Assembly: GCA_039619475.1 (NCBI GenBank)
Contig: CM077116.1
Span: 385,726,760 to 385,790,759, forward strand
DNA length: 64,000 nucleotides
DNA from: Icerya purchasi
Taxonomy: Eukaryota > Arthropoda > Insecta > Hemiptera > Monophlebidae
Direction of reading: 5' to 3'
Below, one piece after another: positions 36,802 through 48,000 of this stretch. Position 1 is the first letter of the stretch. Each line of letters opens with the position of its first letter. Position numbers and translations under genes: made by a program. Below the pieces are notes generated by a model. That model had not been told where the DNA came from. It saw nothing but the letters and a program-made list of their open reading frames with translations, and made no database searches.

Positions 36802-38580
36802 TTAATATTAACAAACAGGTATGGATTTATCTATATTCTCTTGATATGTTTACACACCGATATCATTAATAATTTTTATTTGCCGCCCGCAGACCTCAAA
36901 AACCGACAATCCCTTTCCCGGCATTCGGTAGTGCAGTCGTTCTAATAACTGGTCCATCGCGATGCTACATAGAAATACTTCCGTTTTTGATTCTACCGAT
37001 AAGCTGACAAATGTTTCTCATTTTACCCTCTAAAATCCTTCCTAGAATTGTTACGTTATCATTAAACCGCTCCCTCTCTGACTTTCACAACATTCCGGAA
37101 TTGGCTATTTTTTTCTCTTTTAATTCATTGTTTTTCTTACATTTCGATACTTGATCAATAGTCGACGATAAAAGCAACCTTTTCGACTAGTAGAAACCGT
37201 CGTACACTCTCGCAGATGTAGAGAGACAAGCAGAAGCGATCTGAAACATTATTATTATACGGTTGAACATAAGTTTGTCCAAATTCTCAATCTATTTTAG
37301 TGTTATTAGCGCCTTTTTCAAAACTAGCCTTTAATTTTACGGGCCAACGATTCCGTCCAATAAGATTTGTTAGGATTCCACCTGGAAGGACAGCACCGCC
37401 TGAGGATGAATGAAAAACGTTACGCAGATTAAGACAGTAAAAGATTATTTTTCCTTTTAGAATTGCGACTGCTACGTAGTGTCAGGTTGATTTTGGTGGT
37501 TTTTTCTCGTTTCTTTTTGATCTTTTCGTTGAAAATACATACATACATACGTATATGTGTGTATATGTTATTGGGTTTTATCAATTATACAGGTTTACAT
37601 ACGGAAAAGAAAAAATTACGTAGCGTATTATTTTTTTGCTATCTGTGTTATGATGTTTATAATTTTCTTATCAAACCGGCATATGTTTATGGAACAAAAA
37701 CTATATAAGGAAAATATCAAAAAAAAACAAAAAACGCCGTAACGAATATAGTATGAATGTAGAGGAAAAAAGTACGCGATTAAAGATGCGCATAGACGCT
37801 TATTGTGTTACTCTGCACAAATTGCTACAGGTAGCTTTTTGTTGGAATTGCTGACTTCCGTTTTACGAGCTGAACGAGATTTAGACTTTGACAAAACAGC
37901 GACAAAGAAAAATTCCGGTAATTGTTGTAACAGGAGAAAAATACTAAAAAAAATTGATAAACATTTGTGGTAATATTGCATCAGAAAAACAATTAAGGAG
38001 TTGAATACATTAAAATAAGCAAACATACAAATAGCCGGAAAAAAAAAAAAAAACATTATCACCGTGATTGTGGATTTTCCAAAACTCGTCCGCAATTTAA
38101 TTAGTTAATATATTTAATGTTCTGTATATTTCTGTATGTTTGTCTGTTTATTTTCACGCGTATTAAATGTTTGCACATTTAATACATTAAACTAAACGGG
38201 CGAAGATATAAAACATTCGGTATGTGCACTAATTAAATTGCCAATTCGTTGCGAAATTTGAAAATGATGTTTTGTTTTTTTGTTTTTGGCTATATTTGTG
38301 TATTTTTCTGCTTATTTTAATATATATTACGTGATACAAAAATGTACGCTGACAAAGATTGTGTAACTTTACCGAAAATGTGTAAAAAGCTGAAACTTCC
38401 CAAAGGGTTAGGGAAAAGATAATTTTGTACCGTTTCTGTACTTTTTTCGGTGTCTTCTTTCGATAAAATCAATTTTTACGAGCATTTATTGAAATATTAA
38501 TGTCTCGTACTGTTCCAGAAGCTAAACAATCTTACAACTATAGACAAAAGTAAATAGCTGAGAGAAACGAAGTGTTAACC
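36802..38580. other. A+T-rich DNA, no gene recognised
   Basis: Includes a short CATA/GTAT tract near 37540-37565 and an A16 run near 38040. No coding or repeat homology noticed. Confidence 0.4.
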
Positions 38581-38584
38581 TCGC

Positions 38585-38700
38585 TGCCTTTTTGGTCCTA
38601 TCACTGAACTATTTTGAATCTTATAAACTGTCTTCTTTCTGCTCCATATTTACCGCATATCCCCTTCGTGCTATTCAATACAACACTTCCACAAATGGTT
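38585..38700 (+). pseudogene. Very old fragment of the 60-kb LINE family (RNase H region)
   Basis: CTTCTTTCTGCTCCATATTT at 38633 on matches CTTCTTTCTGTTCCATATTT of the long LINE (about 62016). The 45 bases before it can be aligned to its GGTGCTTCTTTTATTC...GAATCC segment with many substitutions. The reading frame is gone. The match is short and partly low-complexity, so this is a moderate call. Confidence 0.4.
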
Positions 38701-40467
38701 CTAATATAAATTTCTGCTAGTCTTTCCGATTCTAAGCCTTTCCTTTTCCTCGACATCCTCAGACTTCATAATTGTCTTGATTCGTCCTCTTGGTACACTA
38801 GATCGTATAGCGCTCGTTCCGTACAAATCGATTTCTTATGGATTCCCAACCGTGTTGGAATTAAGGTTAATGACTGATCGGGTATCGGTATAAAATTGGG
38901 AGATTCATCAAAAAAAAAAAAAAAAAAAAACAAATTGACTACAATTTGTCCGACATTGGATGAAAAATCACCGAATCCGTGCCAGTGTGCTACTATTTTT
39001 GTATACATTGTTAAAGAATCGGTCTAGTCGGCCGAATACCGTTCCACTGTGACGCGGAGACCGAAAATGGTCTAATGTCACTGTCTCTTTTAACTTAACT
39101 GTCACTCGACGCTAGTTATAATATTATTAACGAAATATTTCAGTTTAATCGTCGGAAAAGCGATTTAAATCGTGACCTTGAGGATTACGCCGCATTGGCT
39201 GTAGTCATAGCAACGGTGTATAAGGTCAGGCGATTGTCGCGCTACGTTGTCGTTTAAATACGACTGGACGAACTAAATCTTATTGCTCGAACGTTGTGCC
39301 CGGTCGATTGGCAACAATGCATTCGGAAATGCCCATCTTGTATTACGCAACTAATAACGAAATAACGCTTAATTGTTTCAGGCGCGCAATACGTTCTTGC
39401 AAAGTAATCAAGGGGTTTCTTTTGCTGCTAAATTTTGCTTCGTCCACAAACTCATAACAGGTGGCTTTGAAAAAAAAAATCGTTTTATAAAAAGCCCACA
39501 AAAAAGAGGAGAGGAACAAAAAAAGAGGCATACTTGCCGATCAGGATAGTGCTACTAGAAATAAATTAAGTAAGAATTAACCCCCCAGCATTAAATCCGA
39601 TTTATCGTAAGCACAGAGCAAAACTCGAAAATTTGAGTTTAAACACGATTCAGTCTTCAATAGGTAAAAAGCGTCGTCGTCTATCGCAACCAGAATTGTT
39701 TCGCAACAGTGAGACGTAGCGCTCTAAATGACGAATGAATAATAATAATAGTAACAATAATATATATAAGGTAGGAAATTGTCCCATTGTGTGATGCAGT
39801 TTGCCGTTTCCAAGAAGAAGAGTTTTCCATTTGTAATTCCGACACATTTAAGTGTTTATTCGCAATTACGACCTACAAAACTTTATCGAGGGTTAATGAT
39901 GATGAAGACTGCACAGTCATGCAAGTCCCAGTCTTGCTAAAATACGAGAAATTTTCTAGTAGCGGCTGTAGGAAGAATGGAAACAGTTTTGCGAATCTAA
40001 CCGATTTTTTCGAGTGATTTCATGGAGTCGCCTCAACTTTATGAAACGACTCTTTAACACTTTCAAATGAACGAAAATGAAGAATACTTCGATGACTTAA
40101 CTCGGCACGACTCGATTTTACCCTGTCCTGAAAGCGTCGATAGAATCGATTTTAACGAGGTACATATACTTTCGATAAACCTTCATTACATCGATACAAA
40201 CGCTGGCAAATAATTCGTATTTTATTGCATAGTGGTAATAGTGCCGGAAACAAACGACTGTTTAAATTAGGTTGATTTTCGCAGGAAGGGGAGATTTTAA
40301 TCAGGCGTTCGTATTTACAAACGAAAATGTCGTACAATGGGATCTATTTACATTTTCGTACTATTCGTTCAGAACAGTTCGGTAATCACAGACCTACGCG
40401 CCAATGATTGAAAAAGTGGCTTGGAAACTTTGTGAACAACCGTGTCCGGTACTCAAAAACCGCTAAT
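38701..40467. other. Unique DNA, no gene recognised
   Basis: No coding homology or recognised repeat. An A20 run lies near 38910-38930. Confidence 0.4.
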
Positions 40468-40640
40468 GGAAAATAGTTTACGCCTAAAGGAAAATAGTTT
40501 GCGCCTAAAGGAAAATAGTTTGCGCCTAAAGGAAAATAGTTTGCGCCTAAAGGAAATAATTTGCGCCTAAAGGAAATAATTTACGAATAAAGGAAATAGT
40601 TTGCGCTTAAAGAAAATAGTTTGCACGCATGAAAAATAGA
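40468..40640 (+). repeat. 21-bp minisatellite (about 8 units)
   Basis: Head-to-tail copies of GGAAAATAGTTTGCGCCTAA plus A. The first four units are almost identical, then units shorten to about 19-20 bp (AAATAATTTGCGCC) and diverge toward the 3' end (TTTGCACGCATG). The gradient from uniform to degenerate suggests recent expansion at the 5' side. Confidence 0.92.
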
Positions 40641-41765
40641 CTACGACACGAGAACACTTGAAAGCGTACGATGTTTAATTTTTTTAACATATCGACGTAT
40701 TGATCGTAGAAAAGATTTGAGCCATCAAACACGGATATTAATGAACCCCGGAGAAAAAATTACAGCTTTAAACAAGAAACCTTACGTACCGCGCAATTTT
40801 TTCTTTCGCCGATTTGTGAAATTTTTACTGGCAAACCGTTTCCGGGACGTATTTCCCTTGCAACAGTATGTTTCCGAGAATTTACTTACAGAATATCTCT
40901 CTTTTGTTCCGATCTGGTCGAAACAGGTTTCGAAACTCTCAGCGCATCGTATTTGACGGTAAGTTAAATTTCTCGTTTCATCGTTTCAACATCACTCGCC
41001 TACTCAATGCTCCATGGTGGTAGACATTAGCCGACTCTGTTGAGGCGCATTTTTGATCCGATAATTGAAAAATAATAATAATCAGAAATATTTGGCAAGC
41101 GTAGATGTATTTTACACGTGAATAGCGCGACAAATGAAACTATAATAACTCTCTTTTTCTTAATAACAGCTTACAAAGGCCCGACTTACAACATCGTATA
41201 GATCAATCATAATCACGTTCTACTCATTAATTTCGACGTTGACACTTTCGAGGACGACAATCGTGAAGCGCTGACTAACATCGCGGTCACTACTTGCTTA
41301 ACGAGAATCCACATTCTCGTCCGAGCACTGATGGAATTAAAATTGAAGACGTTGGAAACAGTTTAGCATTCAGCTGCCGCAGCTGAGAATTTAATGATCG
41401 ACGCGTTACTGTTTATGCGCTGCACCGTCCGGAGTAAGCCTAATTGATCATGGCTTATTAGCCGAACACGTTTTTCTAGCGTATATATTGTAGAAATTTG
41501 ACGTAACGATGGAACTCCAACAGTACCCCCCCCCCCCCGGATTACTTCTATGTGATCATTCCGGATAGTGTTATAATCGGGACGATTGAATTCCGTGGAC
41601 AATAGTTTTAATTTCTCGTTATTTTCCTTTTCGATGTTTATAACCGAATCCTGTTCATTTATCGAGCTGTATCGCTAAAAATCTGCCTACCCTCTAAATC
41701 TGGAAAAAATTAAAAAACCGAATGGTTTACACATTTCTTCTGTAAACATTGATGCATTTACACAG
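40641..41765. other. Unique DNA, no gene recognised
   Basis: A C13 run lies at 41526-41538. No coding homology seen. Confidence 0.4.
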
Positions 41766-41784
41766 TTTTCGAAAATAAGTAAAG

Positions 41785-42062
41785 TAAGTCGCATACCCTT
41801 GAAAAGGTATCATGGATTGTGAAGTTAAGCTTTTCACAATGGTAGTTAAGGTCCTAATGGATCCGATGAGAATACTAGGGGGCCAGTTCCTCTCTACTTT
41901 GGATTCGCCTTAACTTCTCCGGATTTCTCTGGTATAACCAATTCAATTTCAGATTGGCTATATACCAGGGAGTTGGAACCGAGACGAGACAACTCTCGAA
42001 AATCTATGACACCTCTGGTTTTTGTAACGAAGCACCTGAACCACTAGGCTAGCACGCTGCCT
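41785..42062 (-). mobile_element. tRNA-derived SINE (about 278 bp) with 18-19-bp target-site duplication
   Basis: Flanking direct repeats TTTTCGAAAATAAGTAAAG (41766-41784) and TTTTCGAAAATAGTAAAG (42063-42080) differ by one base and mark a target-primed insertion. On the minus strand the element starts GCAGCGTGCTAGCCTAGTGG, in which TAGCCTAGTGG (42051-42041) fits the polymerase III A box TRGYNNARNNG exactly. The following TTACAAAAACCAGAGGT region lies where the anticodon arm and B box are expected, although the B box is degraded. The body contains a small hairpin, CTGGTATATAGCC against GGTTATACCAG. There is no ORF, and the 3' end lacks a clear poly(A). Confidence 0.72.
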
Positions 42063-42339
42063 TTTTCGAAAATAGTAAAGAAATTAATTTTTGTAGACAC
42101 AAAAGTCAATTTATGTATAATTTTATTTGTTATAGCGAGGGCATATATTAAAAATAAAATAAAAAAAATAAAATAAAATAAATAAAAAATGGAATATTAC
42201 CAACACGTATTGCTAAAATCGAAAAGCGGTACACATTAAACTACAGGTTGCCCACAAAATATCAATGAAAGTGCGAGTTAACCAAATTTGAACGTGGTGT
42301 AGAGAATTCGCGCTAATTCGACAATACTTTTCAATTATT

Positions 42340-42450
42340 TTTTTAGATTAAATATAAACATACACTTTTTATAAAATAATATATTTAAATATTTACGTTG
42401 ACGCGTTTCAAAGCCGATAGCTTCGTGATTACAGCGAATTTAAGAGAACG
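42340..42450 (-). repeat. Half copy of palindromic repeat family C
   Basis: On the minus strand CACGAAGCTATCGGC then TTTGAAACGCGTCAACG, followed by TAAATATATTATTTTATAAA and AAGTGTATG, matches one arm of the element at 3301-3507 in order. Only one arm is present, so this is a solo or truncated copy. Confidence 0.55.
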
Positions 42451-42876
42451 TGTTAAATGAAATTATAACAACTGCCTTTTTAAAGTTTAGCATTCTTTTT
42501 TCTTTCTTTTTTTTTTTTGAAACGTTTTTATTAATTCGCTTTCGTTCTTGTCTGTTCGGGTGAAATTTTACAATCACTTTCGATATAACTTTCCGGCAAG
42601 CCGTAGACTTGAAACTTTAAATGTATCTCAGAACTCGATGACAATGAATTATTGTATAAATGTTATATTTATATATTAACATTTATTAATAATATATTGA
42701 TATTAATCAAAGTGACGTCACCGCAGATTTTGTTCTCAAATTCTCTTTCTTGTGCGGAACTCCGTATATGACAGTACGGTCTTCTCAATGCTTGCTTTCT
42801 CTCCTCCTCTTTCTATTCTTTCCCTATCTTTTAAACTTTGCTCACAATATAGATGTAAGGATAAACATTTTTTCCT

Positions 42877-43230
42877 AGTTCCATTCCGATTTATAACACC
42901 ATACAGGTTGTCTTGAATATGTCTAATTGTAAAATTTAAAAGCTATAAAAAAAAAAAAAAAAACCTTGTAAGATTTACAAAAAAACGAAAAACCTGGAGC
43001 GCGTGCGGTAGAATAAAGAGTGTAAAGCTGTCGTTGAGAAAAATCACCCGACAGTTCAAATCATGTGCAATACAAAAAAATTTTAAGTGACACTCAGGTG
43101 AACTCTCTCTTGATGCATCAATTATGTGCGCTCCACGTTTTTCGTTTTGTACATCTTACATAGCTATTAAATTTTACAATCGGAAATTTTCAAGACAACC
43201 TACATGGTGTTATAAATTTGAATGGGACTT
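42877..43230. repeat. Palindromic MITE, family E (about 350 bp, long inverted arms)
   Basis: The left end AGTTCCATTCCGATTTATAA, CACCAT, AGGTTGTCTTGAA is mirrored by the right end TTCAAGACAACCT, ATGGTGTTATAAA, TTGAATGGGACT. The arms remain alignable for about 110 bp (ATTGTAAAATTTAA, AGCTAT, ACGAAAAAC.TGGAGCGC). The centre (about 43020-43100) has its own short hairpin, CTGTCG...CGACAG. There is no ORF. This is a classic non-autonomous inverted-repeat transposon; superfamily unknown. Confidence 0.75.
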
Positions 43231-44601
43231 TTAATCCATTTAAACCCTCACTCATTCTCACTTAATCCAACGTCTCGATCCTCCCACCTGTCCCTTCCGT
43301 CAAAACCACCTTCGCAACACATCATCTTATTATCGTATCCTTCACTTCAACCTCGAAGATCCTCTCTTAATTTTCCGCACTCAATTCCCAAAATTATTTC
43401 TGAAGACTTAACTCACCGTGACAACCTTTTCCTTTTTTTTCGAAAAACCTTAAACTCCTGTAGACCTAATCTAATACCTCTCGCAGTCTCCGACTGCATA
43501 TGGCCCGATGAATATCCGAAAGCGCCATTTTTTGTTTTGTTTATTTTTCTTTTCTTTCTTTCTTTTTTTTTTTTTTTTTTTTTTTTTTTCTAAATAATGA
43601 ATAAATAAATAATAATAAAAAAAAAAAAATCTTATTTAAATAATTTTTTTTTTTCTAAGCGGTACTTATACAAACCGAACTGACACCGGGGTCAGACAGA
43701 AATATAAACGGAAATCTTCGGAATGTCGAAAAGAAACCAATAAGAAATAGCGGAGGAATCATCTCATATAGTATAGCGTTGCAGAGAGGGAAATCGAAGA
43801 AAACTCGCAAACATGTGTCACGATGAAAAAGGAATATAGAGAAAACGTCGAAAAAAAGGGTGGTGAATGTGCGAAAGAAGAATACGATTAAAACGAAAGC
43901 AAATCACGACAGGCAAAGGATTAATAGAAACGAGGCGAAAATACAGCTGAAAGGAAACTAGAGTCTAGCTTAGGAATTCTGAAAGAGGAACTCGATAGCT
44001 TCTTTGATGGATCAACCCCGGAACTAGCGGAGAAACAGTGCGTAAAAATAAGATTTCAGCATTGTGCGCGGTCCTTTTTAAAACAGGGCCGTTAAGCATG
44101 GGTTTCGCACTTAAAAAAAAGCAGCGGAAAAAATAATATTCCGACAGCGAGAGCTTGAATGAAAGCAATTGCAGTGAGTGGTGGAGGAAGAGGCAAAGTG
44201 ATTAACGGGGCGCGAAGCTTTTAAACGGAACTGCACTTGTGTGTGATGATGACAACGAAGCAGAAGAAAGGCACTTTGGAAGGTTCGTTTCGGAGTTCCT
44301 ACTATACCAACGCGACAAAGTCTAACTTTACCGCAAGTTTATCAACGGTTTAAACTTGATCAAAGCATTCTTGATGACTAATAAATTATACTGCAAAAGC
44401 GCAGTGCATGCGTGTACATACATATATATAACACGTACCGCGTGCATTTATACATATGCGCGTGTGTGCTGACTTTTAAACCTAACTGTGATGGCGAGAC
44501 AAGATCAGGAGGAAAATGCTTTTTAATTTTTCCGTATTACACACTTCATACTTTTTAGTCATCGGGAAAGTATTTATCACTTTCGCCGAAACCTTTACGC
44601 C
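43231..44601. other. Pyrimidine-rich block, then unique DNA
   Basis: The plus strand from 43231 to 43590 is strongly C/T-rich and ends in a T-run of about 29 bases, followed by AATAAATAAATAATAAT and poly(A). Its bias resembles the sense strand of the 60-kb LINE family, but no conserved residue was found. The remainder holds no recognised gene. Confidence 0.35.
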
Positions 44602-45055
44602 ATAGGAAGAAATAATACATAATGAATAACATCAAAACGATGGACCTTATACATAAATACAAATACGAACTTATTAATAATTTAATATAAATAAATGTTA
44701 TATGTTTTAACGAATTAAAAGGTACTTTGTGTCCGAGTAATATTTAAAACTATAACTTTGTAACGTAATTTAAGGTTTAAAAATACATAACTTATAATAT
44801 CAGTGAAACAAACGTTTATAGGAAGAAATAATACATAATGAATAACATCAAAACGATGGACCTTATACATAAATACAAATACGAACTTATTAATAATTTA
44901 ATATAAATAAATGTTGTATGTTTTAACGAATTAAAAGGTACTTTGTGTCCGAGTAATATTTAAAACTATAACTTTGTAACGTAATTTAAGGTTTAAAAAT
45001 ACATAACTTATAATATCAGTGAAACAAACGTTTATAGGAAGAAATAATACATAAT
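44602..45055 (+). repeat. 216-bp tandem duplication (2.1 copies)
   Basis: ATAGGAAGAAATAATACATA begins at 44602, 44818 and 45034, giving two complete 216-bp units and a 22-base start of a third. The units differ at one base noticed (TGTTATATG against TGTTGTATG), so the duplication is recent. Each unit is A+T-rich and non-coding. Confidence 0.95.
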
Positions 45056-48000
45056 TAACCGATGATATTTGTGTGTACCATCATCGGACTAAGACTAAAA
45101 CCGACAAAATCGATGAACGACTGGAACATTTTTTTTCTTTCTTTTTCTCTCGAAAATTGTAAGATTAAAAACTTCCCCATCTTTATACAAGAGACCCGTT
45201 AAGACGTTTGTGTTTTGTTTTTTGTTTTTTTTTGTTTTTTTTTAGGCTCATTCCAGGCAATTGTTATATTTTACATTGGAAGAACCCGGAAATTAGCATA
45301 GAGTGCGTGCATGGTTGAAACTGACAATGGCAAGAGAGAGAATGTAATCGCGCGAAAAACAATTAACTTCGCGGAGACCGCAATATAACTGTCAGCCGGC
45401 TTCAGCACGCGTCTAAACTTAATTATGGAAAAACCAAATGGACCAGAAACGTAGTCGAACGGAAACGCTAGATTGGCGAAAATTAAAAATCAGACAAAAA
45501 CCGGTAGCAGACCGGGTAAAAACGGTTCTTCGGCTACATGAAGGAGCGCAGGGTGAAGCGAAAGAAACGTCTGAACACTGGCGAGATGAGAAGTGCATGT
45601 TTTCCCGAACCGGCAACGATAGGAGGGGGGAGCGAGAACTCAGTCAGAAAATAGGCAGGAGATGGTCGCGGTGGGCCAGTTGTACGTATAAATAATTCAG
45701 TGTGAAGTGGCAGCGCGATAAATTGGACATGGTTTACGGTAGGCACGATCTAGAGACTCTTCGCTGCTGATAAGAACGAATTGTTTCCAGCATGCCACGA
45801 TGCGTGTTATCTCATCATTAATTGCCATCGACGTTGTGCACCATCTAGCCTGTCTGCGGCTCTGGTTCGACGAGAGGCCATGGCACATTTGTTGTTCAAC
45901 GTTCGCCTATTATGACACGTTTATCATTACGAAAACAACACGAAAGAAAAATTAGCGGGCAAAGAGAGTAAACCTTTTCGCTCGCTCTCGGACAAATAGA
46001 CCAAAAAATTTTACAAAACCGGCTCCCAGCTGAAAATGCCAAGTGCAATAATAAAAAAGGAAAGGGCCCTAAAATTCACGCTTCTGTAAACTTCCTCCCC
46101 CCGGGTTAAATTTATTTCATTCCGGAATGTACTATTATATTACATCGCACTTAATTCTGTTTTTTCTGTAATTTTAACGGAAATTAAACAGTTCGTTAAG
46201 AGTTTTTAAAGAGATAAAACAAATCTATTACTATATGTATATATATTAATATTTTTCTTCTAGAACTTTAGGCTGAAATCATCGAATGCAATTTCGTTTC
46301 ATTTTTAATTTGAAAAATTGACAATTTCCACAGGTAGCCTACCGAAACAAAAAAGTTCTCAAAAATAAAAAGGTCGCTTTCACGTGAAGCGGATTAGACT
46401 ATTAGGTTGTCGTGTGTGACCTAGCCGTATACGGCTCTTAACAATTAACGCTGGCCCCTCTCCTCGGTTTCCATTTGTACAGCTGGTTTTTATTTAATTT
46501 TATTTTTTTGAAGGACCAACTGGCCCAGTGACGCAACAACTAAAAATTAAAGCTAAAAATTAAAGATAACGTTACGTTTAAAGCAAGAACGGGGGAGGAC
46601 CACTCCGATTTTAGTATGCGCGAAAATGGAAACTTGGCCAAAGCTGGAATAACGACTAGGAAAGGAAGCGCGAGTCAAGATGCACAATAAGAAGTGTAAA
46701 AATTATTTAGAATGTTGCAGAACAATATCGCAAGTGCCGCGTGGTCATCTAGAAAATGCAGTAAGCTGGGGAAATAGTTAAAGAGATAGGTGAATAACGA
46801 TTAAAATACAGATTCAATGAAGGGGGAGACTGAATTAGTAAAAGGAGTGAGCAATAGTCGTGATTTTAAGCGTTCTTCGAAAGTACAACATAGTTGTAGT
46901 TTATTTTTTTTTTTTTAATATTCTATAACTATAATAAATCTTCATGCCTACGTGATTATATCGATGGCCACAAAAAGAAAATGGAAACTGTTCTTTTTTC
47001 TCTTTTTTCCGTAATGTTTAACACTGAGAAAATGGAACAGGTTTGTTGAAAGTAGCTTGTGTCACGCATTGAAAGTATTTTAAAAGAAAAATGTTCACTA
47101 GTTTAAGAAATGCAGTGCTGCCATTATCGCGATAATTGCCATTTCCTCGCTATTATTTTAAAGTTGTTTTCTTAAGTTTGATATATTATCATAAGAGTAT
47201 GTTGTGTTAGTAACATGTAGCATACAAAAATTCGCGTAAAAACGTTTATTTCCCGCGCCGCGAATGTAATGCGCGTTCCGAGACATATTCATTCGCTCAA
47301 ACTTATATACTAAAAGTCGATCGATTTATTAATGGTCGAATAGATTCAAGTATCAAAGGCCGAAGCGAGAAATTATTACACACTATACGTAAAACCTTTT
47401 CTGATGTAAAACTCGTGGCGGGAGAGGCACGTTTCTAACCTCTGTATGGATTCCGAAAAATTCTCTTTGTCTTCCTGCAAAATTCCTAATACAAAAAAAA
47501 AAACCATAGAAAACACGCTATTAATTTTTATCGAGTTAAAATATATCGGGACACGTTTTCATTACGAGACGTGGCACCCATAGTTCCAGGACCGAATACC
47601 CGCCTAGAGTTGTATGGTGACCTACCTGTGCGCGGTCCTCCTTAGTGAAACGCACACCTTTGTTTCTCTTTCTTATTTCCTCTTTGGCAATTCTTTGGTA
47701 GCTTTTTTCACTTGCTGCCTCGTATTTTATCCAATAGTTTTCTCCTTAAGTCTACTCCACAGGTAACGTGCAGTCTTCTCTCATGTATTATCCCTTGATA
47801 ATCGTTATTGCATACTTTTTCAAAATGTAATATTAATAATAGCTAATTCATATTTTATGATTCATTTTCGACTTGGTAATGTCGGCTTTTTTTACTTAGG
47901 TTTATACAATTTTTACAGTTTCTCTCTCTTTTTTTTTTAGAATAAATTATTCGATGATAACTGTATGCCGCGGGTTTGCTTTGCTTGGATGAATCTTACA

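Noticed and set aside
43222..43593. 123-codon plus-strand frame in a pyrimidine-rich block
   Set aside because: Ser/Pro/Phe-rich because of C/T bias, running into a T-run; no conserved residue to tie it to the 60-kb LINE.
45438..45695. 85-codon basic open frame
   Set aside because: Arg/Lys/Glu-rich because of purine-rich DNA; no domain, and an opposite-strand frame overlaps.
47625..47760. Possible minus-strand exon ending CACAG followed by GTAGGT
   Set aside because: The donor is good and the peptide is plausible (EAASEKSYQRIAKEEIRKRN), but there is no convincing acceptor or pyrimidine tract.
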